Positions 1-6,238 of a stretch of DNA of 39,954 nucleotides are shown here, in pieces. Positions within the stretch are counted from its first letter, which is position 1; every line of letters begins with the position of its first letter. Both the position numbers and the translations under genes were made by a program. Source of the stretch: Deltaproteobacteria bacterium (GTDB lineage: Bacteria > Myxococcota_A > UBA796 > JAFGLY01); assembly GCA_016927815.1 (NCBI GenBank), contig JAFGLY010000113.1, positions 1 to 39,954 of the forward strand, given 5' to 3'. Below the pieces are notes generated by a model. That model did no database searches and was not told the origin of the DNA. It was given only the letters and a program-made list of their open reading frames with translations.

Positions 1-180
1 CTCGTGGATGTCCATGATCGTGTCGTTGTCCGCGTCGTCGTAGTCGAACGCGTCCGGACCCGTGTCCGACGTGTCGTCCACCGGGGGGGACGTGTCGTCC
101 GTCGCGTCGTCGCACCCGGCCGTCAGAAGTCCGGAGAGCACCAGGGGAAGCCCGAGCAGACGAAGAGAGAGGGGAGACAT
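1..180 (-). CDS. Lipoprotein with calcium-binding-type Asp repeats (5' part only)
   Basis: Only the first 60 codons lie in the window; the rest continues past base 1. The protein opens with a lipoprotein signal peptide: a short basic start, a Leu-rich core and the lipobox LLTAGC, with Cys23 as the lipidated residue. A Thr/Asp/Pro-rich linker follows. The segment DYDDADNDTIMDIHE near residues 46-60 looks like a thrombospondin type 3 or calcium-binding DxDxDG-like repeat. Such proteins are usually tethered to the outer membrane with an extracytoplasmic repeat region. A strong ribosome site (GGAGG, 8 bases upstream) supports the ATG at 180. The gene is divergent from the thiamine-binding gene at 432. 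The function of the missing part cannot be judged. Confidence 0.8.
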   Translation of the reverse strand, partial: MSPLSLRLLGLPLVLSGLLTAGCDDATDDTSPPVDDTSDTGPDAFDYDDADNDTIMDIHE

Positions 181-431
181 GGTGGATTCCTCCAGAGTCG
201 ATCGGTTCGTACGCTACCGCCGTATCGGTACACAGTCAACCTTCACGGTGCCCGGATCCGCTCAGGGCGATCACTTCTGCCCGTCGATTCGTGCAAGAAG
301 GCGATCGATCCGGTCTCGGACCCCGTCGCCCGACCGCTCTCCGCGTGGGCGCACCCGGCCCGTTCGAGGCGCAGTGCTCGGGCCTCGCCTGCCTTGGCGG
401 GGTAGAATGCCTCCAGCCGGAGACCTTGTGC
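181..431. promoter_or_regulatory. Divergent intergenic region with a probable -10 box
   Basis: This 251-base gap is the largest in the window and lies between two divergent starts. On the plus strand a -10-like TAGAAT at 403-408 precedes the ATG at 432 by 24 bases, and a GGAG ribosome site lies at about 419-422. No clear TTGACA -35 box is visible at the right spacing. I looked for a TPP riboswitch, since the downstream gene belongs to a thiamine-binding family, but did not see the conserved CUGAGA motif in a plausible fold. No coding region is supported here; open frames running through it are extensions of neighbouring genes. Confidence 0.35.
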
Positions 432-740
432 ATGATTCTCGCGGAGTTCGCGATGTACCCGATCGGTGTGGGGGAGAGCCTCTCCCCCTGGGTCGCTCGC
501 GCCGTGGAGGTGGTCGACCGCTCCGGTCTTCCGTACCGATTGACGCCCATGGGGACCGTGGTCGAGGGCGAGTGGGACGAGGTGATGGCGGTGATCCGCG
601 CCTGCTGGCAGGCCCTGGACGCCGACTGCGACCGGATCTCCGTGTCCATCCGGGTGGATGCGCGCAAGGGACCCGGAGGTCGGTTGGACTCGAAGATCGC
701 CTCCGTGGCGGCCCGGATCGGCCGCCCGGTCCAGAGGTAG
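432..740 (+). CDS. MTH1187-family thiamine-binding protein (DUF77)
   Basis: A 102-residue protein of the MTH1187/YkoF-like family (DUF77), small ferredoxin-like folds that bind thiamine or related pyrimidines and probably act as carrier or sensor proteins in the cytoplasm. The family pattern is visible: an N-terminal strand MILAEFAMYPIG, the middle motif YRLTPMGTVVEG, and a C-terminal strand ISVSIRVDARKG followed by LDSKIASVAARIG. Length matches the family. The frame is open further upstream, but the ATG at 432 gives the family's usual N-terminus and has a GGAG ribosome site about 9 bases before it. Only two bases separate it from the isocitrate-dehydrogenase-like gene, so the two are probably co-transcribed. 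The ligand is inferred from the family. Confidence 0.85.
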   Translation: MILAEFAMYPIGVGESLSPWVARAVEVVDRSGLPYRLTPMGTVVEGEWDEVMAVIRACWQALDADCDRISVSIRVDARKGPGGRLDSKIASVAARIGRPVQR

Positions 741-742
741 CC

Positions 743-1927
743 ATGGCCCGGCTCACCGTCGTCTGCATGCCCGGCGACGGGATCGGGCCGATCGTCCTCC
801 CGGAGGCGCTCCGGGTACTCGACGCCGTCGGATTCGAGGCCGACTACGTCCAAGCCGAGGTGGGCTGGGAGTGCTGGCGCACCCGGGGCGAGCCGCTCCC
901 CGCCCGTACGCTGGAACTCCTCGAGACCTGGCGCCTGGGCCTGTTCGGTGCGGCCACCTCCAAGCCGATGGACCAGGCCGAGAGCGAACTGCCGCCCGAG
1001 CTCCAGGGACGAGGCCTCACCTACTACAGCCCCTCGGTGGCCATTCGACAGGCCTTCGATCTCGACGTCGCCATCAGGCCATGCCGTTCATTTCCTGGAA
1101 ATCCCCTGAACTTCATCCGGAGGGCGGCGGACGGGAGCGTGGAGGAGCCCAGGGTGGACGTCGTGGTGTTCCGCCAGAACACGGAGGGCCTCTACTCCGG
1201 GGTGGAGTGGACCCACCCACCGCCGCAGGTACGCGCCGCCCTGGACACCCACCGCCGCATGGTTCGCTTCCGGTACATCCCCTCGGAGGACATGGCCCTT
1301 TCTTGCAGAATCTTCACTCGCCCGGCCTGCTTGAGGATCGCCGAGGCCGCGTTCCGCTACGCCGACGAGCACGGCTACCCGTCGGTGACCTGCTGCGAGA
1401 AGCCCAACATCGTCCGGGAGACGTCCGGCATGCTGCTGGCCGCGTGCCGGGAGGTCCAGCGCGCCTTCCCCCACGTCGATCTCTGGGCCACCAACATCGA
1501 CACGATGACGATGTGGCTGACCAAGAATCCAGAAGATTACGGTGTGATCGTGTCGGGGAACGTCTTCGGGGACATCCTCTCCGATGCCTTCGCAGGCCTC
1601 GTGGGAGGCCTCGGGTTCGCTCCGAGCGCGAGCATCGGCGCGCGCTGCGCCATCTTCGAGCCCACCCACGGATCGGCTCCCAAGTACGCCGGCTACGAGG
1701 TCCCGATCGTCAATCCCGTGGCCATGATCCTGGCCGGAGCCATGCTGCTCGACCACGTGGGCGAGCGGGAGCGGGCCCGGCGCATCCACCGAGCCGTGGC
1801 CAGGGTGGTGGCGGATGCCCGCGTCCGCACCTGCGACATGCTGAGGCTGCGCGCCAGCCCCGAGGTCCTGGGCCAGGGTGCCGCCTCGACGCGCGAGATG
1901 ACCGACGCCGTCATCCAAGCGCTGTAG
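743..1927 (+). CDS. Isocitrate/isopropylmalate dehydrogenase family protein, isocitrate-type
   Basis: A 394-residue member of the beta-decarboxylating dehydrogenase family, which oxidises a 2-hydroxy acid to a keto acid with loss of CO2. Visible signatures are MPGDGIGP at the N-terminus, [11 protein letters not shown] and [14 protein letters not shown] in the substrate region, a catalytic Lys in CCEKPNIV, metal-binding Asp residues in NIDTMTMW and [10 protein letters not shown], and [13 protein letters not shown] near the C-terminus. The RPCRSFPG stretch resembles isocitrate dehydrogenases more than isopropylmalate dehydrogenases. The Lys-Tyr in SAPKYAG matches the NADP-preferring residues of E. 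coli Icd. The segment SPSVAIRQ differs from the usual SxNVxLR substrate loop, so the substrate is not certain. Start at ATG 743, two bases after the previous stop. Confidence 0.85.
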   Translation: MARLTVVCMPGDGIGPIVLPEALRVLDAVGFEADYVQAEVGWECWRTRGEPLPARTLELLETWRLGLFGAATSKPMDQAESELPPELQGRGLTYYSPSVAIRQAFDLDVAIRPCRSFPGNPLNFIRRAADGSVEEPRVDVVVFRQNTEGLYSGVEWTHPPPQVRAALDTHRRMVRFRYIPSEDMALSCRIFTRPACLRIAEAAFRYADEHGYPSVTCCEKPNIVRETSGMLLAACREVQRAFPHVDLWATNIDTMTMWLTKNPEDYGVIVSGNVFGDILSDAFAGLVGGLGFAPSASIGARCAIFEPTHGSAPKYAGYEVPIVNPVAMILAGAMLLDHVGERERARRIHRAVARVVADARVRTCDMLRLRASPEVLGQGAASTREMTDAVIQAL

Positions 1928-1964
1928 AAGACGCCAGGTACGGGGCGGTCTCCGTCGGGCCGAT

Positions 1965-2807
1965 CTAGGGCGAGGACGCGTCGCGCGCCCAGAGGAGGAG
2001 CGCGTGGGCGGCCGAGACTCCCTCCGCCATGCCCTCGGCACGGACCACGATGGTATGGGTGCCCTGGACGGCGTTCCGCACGGGAACCAGCGGCGTGTTG
2101 TCGCCCTCGGTGTCGCTGCCCACAACCGTTCCGTCGGGGGCGCTCACGGTGAGGTCCAGGTTGCGGACGCGCGTCGGGGCACCCACGCCCAAGACCACGT
2201 AGGATGCCCCCCTCGAGAAACCCACCGGAACTGCGGCATCGGTCCGGGCGAGGACGGGAATCCACCGGACACCCTCGACCTGGAGCCCCTGGGACTCGAC
2301 GTAGAAGGCCAACGTGACGGCCGCGCGCAGGATGTCTCCGATCGAGACGACCGCGTCCGACTCCACCCCACGGATGAACGCGAAGAAACCGTCGTCGATG
2401 TCCCTGGCGAGGGAGGCCCCCACCACCTTCACCACGTAGGTGCCGGACTGCCTCGGCGTCACCCTGACCACCGGGACGTTGTCGGTGAGCGTGTCCCGCG
2501 TCACCTCCTGGCCATGTGGATCGAGGACCACGAGGTCCAGGTCCAGGATCCGCTTCGCGTCCCCGACCCCGATGAGGACCGTTTCCATGCCCTGGGTCAG
2601 GTGGATGGGGACGTGGAACGTGTTGTCGTTCCGTGACACGAAGCCGACGAGGGACTCCAGAACCTGGATGTTCCTCTCCTCCAGGACCCGGATTCGGGCG
2701 CTCATCTCGTCGAGCACGCCCCCTACGGACACGACCTCGGCCCGGGCCGTCGCAGGCCCGACGAGGACGGCGAGGAGGGCCCCCAGAATCGCGGGACGAT
2801 GGACCAG
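1965..2807 (-). CDS. Exported protein with PPC-like beta domains; probable CTG start
   Basis: A predicted 280-residue periplasmic or secreted protein that I do not recognise as a named family. The segment around RVTPRQSGTYVVKVVGAS resembles bacterial pre-peptidase C-terminal (PPC) beta-sandwich domains, and a second similar module ends in AVQGTHTIVVRAEG. The first ATG, GTG or TTG in frame is the GTG at 2732, but it has no useful ribosome site. The reading frame stays open upstream and encodes a clear signal peptide (hydrophobic ILGALLAVLVG, then ATARA as the cleavage site). A strong GAGGAGGT at 2811-2818 lies four bases before a CTG at 2807. No standard start occurs between that point and the upstream in-frame stop. 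I therefore extend the gene to CTG 2807. It converges on the dehydrogenase gene with a 37-base gap. Confidence 0.6.
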   Translation of the reverse strand: MVHRPAILGALLAVLVGPATARAEVVSVGGVLDEMSARIRVLEERNIQVLESLVGFVSRNDNTFHVPIHLTQGMETVLIGVGDAKRILDLDLVVLDPHGQEVTRDTLTDNVPVVRVTPRQSGTYVVKVVGASLARDIDDGFFAFIRGVESDAVVSIGDILRAAVTLAFYVESQGLQVEGVRWIPVLARTDAAVPVGFSRGASYVVLGVGAPTRVRNLDLTVSAPDGTVVGSDTEGDNTPLVPVRNAVQGTHTIVVRAEGMAEGVSAAHALLLWARDASSP

Positions 2808-2810
2808 GAT

Positions 2811-2818
2811 ACCTCCTC
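2811..2818 (-). promoter_or_regulatory. Ribosome binding site that sets a non-standard start
   Basis: GAGGAGGT on the minus strand, an almost ideal anti-16S match, sits just before ATC (2808-2810) and CTG (2805-2807), in frame with a signal peptide. It has no ATG, GTG or TTG within reach in that frame, which is why a CTG start (four-base spacer) is proposed for the exported protein ending at 1965. Confidence 0.5.
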
Positions 2819-2940
2819 GCGGGTCGACTCCCGACTCGGGGTCCGTATCCCGCTCCCCGGAAGCGGAGGACCGGAACCCGTGCTAAGTACGGAGGCCGCC
2901 ACCGGGGCCGATTCCTGCGCCTCGGTCCATCGGGACACCC

Positions 2941-4299
2941 ATGAGCACACAAGACTACACGCTCCTCCGGGAGACCCTCGAGAACACACAGGCCCGCTTC
3001 CTGGATCTCAAGGTCCTCGATCTCGTGGGCCACCTGCGCCACGTCAGCCTCCCCGTCGAGGCGGTGGGCCCCTGGATCCTGGAGTCGGGCGTAGGATTCG
3101 ACGGGTCTTCCTACGGCTACAAGAAGGTCGCCTCCAGCGACATGGTGCTCATCCCGGACCTCGCCACCGGTCAGCGGGATCCCTTCCGGGAGGAGCCCAC
3201 GGTCTCGTTCGCTGCCAGCGTCCACCTCGCGGAGGACGGCCTCCCTCCGTCCGACCAGGACAGCCGCGGCGTTCTGTGGCGGGCGGTGTCCCGGATGCGA
3301 TCGCTGGGCGTCGCCGACGACCTCTGGGTGGCCCCGGAGTACGAGTTTCACGTGCTCGACGACGTCGAGATGGAGTGCACGCCGACCGCGTGCGGATTCC
3401 ACATCCAGGAGCGGCCCGCTCGACCCGGCACCGGCTACCACCGTGCCTTCCCGGACGACCCCTTCACCGCCTTCCGGGACGATGCGGTCCGGGTACTGGT
3501 GGAGCATGGCGTTCCCGTCAAGTACCACCACCACGAATGCGGACCCCGCGGGCAGATGGAGATCGAGACCTCGCTCGCGCCGATCACGGCGGCCGCCGAC
3601 CACGCCGTCCTGGTCCGCTACGTGCTGCGCTGCCTGGCGGACCTGCGCGACCTGAAGGTCACGTTCATGCCCAAGCCCTTCGTGGACGAGGCGGGCAACG
3701 GGTGGCACGTGCACCAGATGCTCAAGAGCGACGGTCGAAACCTATTTTACGACCCATCTGGGCCCGGGGAGTTGTCCCGGACAGCCCTGGCCTGGATCGG
3801 CGGAATCCTGCAGCACGGACGGGCGCTCGCGGCGTTCGCCAATGCCACCACGAACTCGTACAAGCGCCTCATCCCTGGCTTCGAAGCCCCCACCTCCCTC
3901 ACGTTCGGACCCGGCGATCGCACCGCGGCCATCCGCATTCCGCGCTGGGCTCGCGCCGAGGACACCCGCATCGAGTACCGGCCCGGGGACCTGTCCGGCA
4001 ACCCCTACCTCGTGCTCGCGGGCCTGCTCGTGGCTGGACTCGACGGGATCGAGAACGACCTGGACCCCGTGGCCGAGGGGTGGGGCCCCGATCCGTCCGG
4101 CAGGGACCGGGCGGCCTCGTTGCCCACCTCGCTCGACGAGGCGCTGGATGCCCTCGAGGCGGATTCCGAGTTCCTGCTCCGAGACGGTGTGTTCTCCCAG
4201 GGCATCGTGGAGCGCTGGATCGAGGTCAAGCGCGCCGAGTCCCGCGAGGTGGCCCGTCGGCCCCACCCCTACGAGTACGTGCTGTCGTTCCACCCATGA
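2941..4299 (+). CDS. glnA: Type I glutamine synthetase
   Basis: Makes glutamine from glutamate, ammonia and ATP in the cytoplasm. The 452-residue length and order of motifs fit GlnA type I: VGFDGSSYGYKKVASSDMVLIPD (N-terminal beta-grasp and latch), APEYEFHVLD (metal ligands), HHHECGPRGQMEIE, FMPKPFVDEAGNGWHVHQML (ATP and metal site), NSYKRLIPGFEAPTSL, and the Arg-rich IRIPRWARAEDTRIEYRPGD. The tyrosine-adenylylation segment NLYDLP of the GSI-beta group is absent; the matching region reads DPSGRDRAASLPTSLDEAL. This suggests a GSI-alpha-like enzyme controlled by other means. The gene opens a plus-strand operon; its last codon overlaps the next start (ATGA). A TAAGTA box near 2884 is a weak promoter candidate. 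Confidence 0.93.
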   Translation: MSTQDYTLLRETLENTQARFLDLKVLDLVGHLRHVSLPVEAVGPWILESGVGFDGSSYGYKKVASSDMVLIPDLATGQRDPFREEPTVSFAASVHLAEDGLPPSDQDSRGVLWRAVSRMRSLGVADDLWVAPEYEFHVLDDVEMECTPTACGFHIQERPARPGTGYHRAFPDDPFTAFRDDAVRVLVEHGVPVKYHHHECGPRGQMEIETSLAPITAAADHAVLVRYVLRCLADLRDLKVTFMPKPFVDEAGNGWHVHQMLKSDGRNLFYDPSGPGELSRTALAWIGGILQHGRALAAFANATTNSYKRLIPGFEAPTSLTFGPGDRTAAIRIPRWARAEDTRIEYRPGDLSGNPYLVLAGLLVAGLDGIENDLDPVAEGWGPDPSGRDRAASLPTSLDEALDALEADSEFLLRDGVFSQGIVERWIEVKRAESREVARRPHPYEYVLSFHP

Positions 4300-5180
4300 T
4301 CCGGAACGCGAGGGCCCGGGTGGGGCCGGACCTCGACAGCGAGCGGGTGGATCGAGCGCTGGCCGCCCTCCTCGGCATGAGCCGCGGCCTGGCCCGGCGC
4401 GTGGTGTCGCTGGGTGGCGCCTGGGTGGACGGCCGGCGGGTCCGAGTCCAGTCGCGCCCCGTGCGGACGGGCCAGGAGGTGGTGGCCTGGTGGGCCGATC
4501 CTCCGGAACCCGATCCGGATCCCCTGCTCCCGGCGGCGATCCTCCTGCGCGCTGGTGGCCTCGTGGCCGTGGACAAGCCTGCGGGCGTCCACTCCCAGGC
4601 GGCCCGGCACCGGGTGGCCGGCACGTTGCCGGACCTCGTCTCGACCCGGCTCGGTCTGCGAACGTGTCCGGAGCCGATCCACCGCCTCGATGCGGACACC
4701 TCGGGCGTGATGCTGCTCGGGACCGACCCTTTCGTGCGTGCCCGCGCGTCCGAGGCCTTCCGGCAGAACTCCCTTCACCGGACCTACCTGGCCGTCGTGG
4801 ACGGCGCACCCTCGGAGGACAGTGGCATCATCGACCTGCCCGTGGAACGACGGCCCGCATCCACCGGCTGGCGGGTCCTGGCTCGCGGACCCCGCGCGTC
4901 GCTGCTCCGTCTCGAGCCCACCACGGGCCGCACCCACCAGCTCCGCATCCACTGCAGGCAGGCAGGGTGGCCCGTCCTGGGGGATCGCCGGTACGCACCG
5001 TCCGGGGTCGCGAGCCGGGCGACGGGCCTGTGCCTGCACGCCTGGAGCCTGGAGCTCCCCGCGGATCTGCCGGGTGGACCCCGCCTGCTTCGGGCGCCCC
5101 TGCCCCCGGCGCTCCTCGCGACCCTCTGCTCGGAGGGCCTGCCCGTCCGGCGTCTCGAGGCCGACCCGGGGGTCCGGTGA
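4296..5180 (+). CDS. RluA-family pseudouridine synthase
   Basis: A 294-residue enzyme that isomerises uridine to pseudouridine in rRNA or tRNA. The N-terminal 60 residues form an S4-like RNA-binding domain (ERVDRALAALLGMSRGLARR followed by GGAWVDGRRV). The catalytic domain carries the class motif HRLDADTSG with Asp132 as the predicted nucleophile, the VAVDKPAGV entry strand and the TTGRTHQLRIH strand typical of RluA/RluC/RluD. The exact target base cannot be told from sequence. The ATG at 4296 overlaps the glnA stop as ATGA, and its own stop overlaps the next GTG, so all three genes are likely translated in a coupled way. Confidence 0.9.
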   Translation: MIRNARARVGPDLDSERVDRALAALLGMSRGLARRVVSLGGAWVDGRRVRVQSRPVRTGQEVVAWWADPPEPDPDPLLPAAILLRAGGLVAVDKPAGVHSQAARHRVAGTLPDLVSTRLGLRTCPEPIHRLDADTSGVMLLGTDPFVRARASEAFRQNSLHRTYLAVVDGAPSEDSGIIDLPVERRPASTGWRVLARGPRASLLRLEPTTGRTHQLRIHCRQAGWPVLGDRRYAPSGVASRATGLCLHAWSLELPADLPGGPRLLRAPLPPALLATLCSEGLPVRRLEADPGVR

Positions 5181-6238
5181 CCGAGCCCCCCTGGTGGCAC
5201 CTCGCGCAGAGCGGGGAGATGGATCGCCGGGCCGAGGCACTGGAAGCGCTCCTGTCGCCCTGCCGCCTCTGCCCCCGGGCCTGCGGAGCACTCCGCGACT
5301 CCGGGCAGTTGGGCGTCTGCCGGACCGGACCCGAGCCGGCCTTCGCCTCGGCCGCCCCGCACTTCGGCGAGGAGCCGCCGCTGTCGGGCACCCTTCTCCC
5401 CCGTCCCCCAGGCCTGGGCAACGTGTTCTTCACGGGCTGCAACCTGGCCTGTCTCGCCTGCCAGAACGCCTCCATCTCCCAGGGGCCGACCCCTGGGGCG
5501 TTCCGGGGCACCCATGCGCTCGCGGACGCCTGCGTGGCGCTCCAGGATCGCGGGTGCCACGCGATCGGATTCGTGTCTCCCACCCACCAGGCGCCGGGCA
5601 TCCTCAGGGCACTGGCCGAGGCGGGCCGCAAGGGCTTGAGGATCCCGGTGGTCTGGAACTCCAACGCCTGGGAGACCCTCGAGATGCTGCGCGTGCTCGA
5701 TGGTATCGTGGACGTCTACCTCCCGGACCTCAAGTACGCCGACGACGCGTCCGCCCGGCTCTGCTCCGGTGTGGACGGATACGTGGCGACCGCCCGCTCG
5801 GCGATCCTCGAGATGGCCCGACAGGTGGGTGTCCGGCCCGTGCTCGACGAGCGAGGGCTCCTCCGCCGCGGCCTCCTCATCCGCCTCCTGGTGCTCCCCA
5901 ACGGCCTTGCCGGCGTAGAAGACTCGCTCGCATGGATCGCCTCCGAACTGGGCACTGGGGTGGCGCTGTCCGTGATGTCCCAGTACTGGCCCGCCCACCG
6001 CGCCGCCGAGGAGCCGCTGCTGTCCCGCTCCCTGCACCGCCTGGAGTGGGACCGGGTGCTCGACCGGCTCGACGCCCTGGGCTTCGAGCACGGCTGGGTC
6101 CAGCCCTTCGAGGACGACGCCGCCGCCTGCTACCGTCCGGACTTCGACGACCCGGCGGGCCCCTTCCCCGACGCCGCGGACTGGGGGGACGGCAGCGACG
6201 TGTTCGCCCCGCCCGGAGGGGGGAGACGTCGTCCCTGA
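5177..6238 (+). CDS. PflX-type radical SAM protein
   Basis: A 353-residue radical SAM protein of the PflX group (COG1313 type), related to pyruvate formate-lyase activating enzymes. The [4Fe-4S]/SAM motif CX3CX2C is Cys88, Cys92, Cys95 in GCNLACLACQN, followed by ASISQG. An N-terminal Cys cluster (CRLCPRACGALR, then GVCRTG) marks this subgroup. Further family landmarks are GCHAIGFVSPTH, WNSNAW and VDVYLPDLKYAD. No glycyl-radical enzyme lies nearby, so the partner is unknown. Start is GTG 5177, overlapping the previous stop. Its last 109 bases overlap, on the opposite strand, the end of the molybdenum hydroxylase gene. Confidence 0.88.
   Translation: MTEPPWWHLAQSGEMDRRAEALEALLSPCRLCPRACGALRDSGQLGVCRTGPEPAFASAAPHFGEEPPLSGTLLPRPPGLGNVFFTGCNLACLACQNASISQGPTPGAFRGTHALADACVALQDRGCHAIGFVSPTHQAPGILRALAEAGRKGLRIPVVWNSNAWETLEMLRVLDGIVDVYLPDLKYADDASARLCSGVDGYVATARSAILEMARQVGVRPVLDERGLLRRGLLIRLLVLPNGLAGVEDSLAWIASELGTGVALSVMSQYWPAHRAAEEPLLSRSLHRLEWDRVLDRLDALGFEHGWVQPFEDDAAACYRPDFDDPAGPFPDAADWGDGSDVFAPPGGGRRRP

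Noticed and set aside
62-742. Long N-terminal extension of the dehydrogenase frame
   Set aside because: It overlaps the DUF77 gene; the family N-terminus fits ATG 743, two bases after the previous stop.
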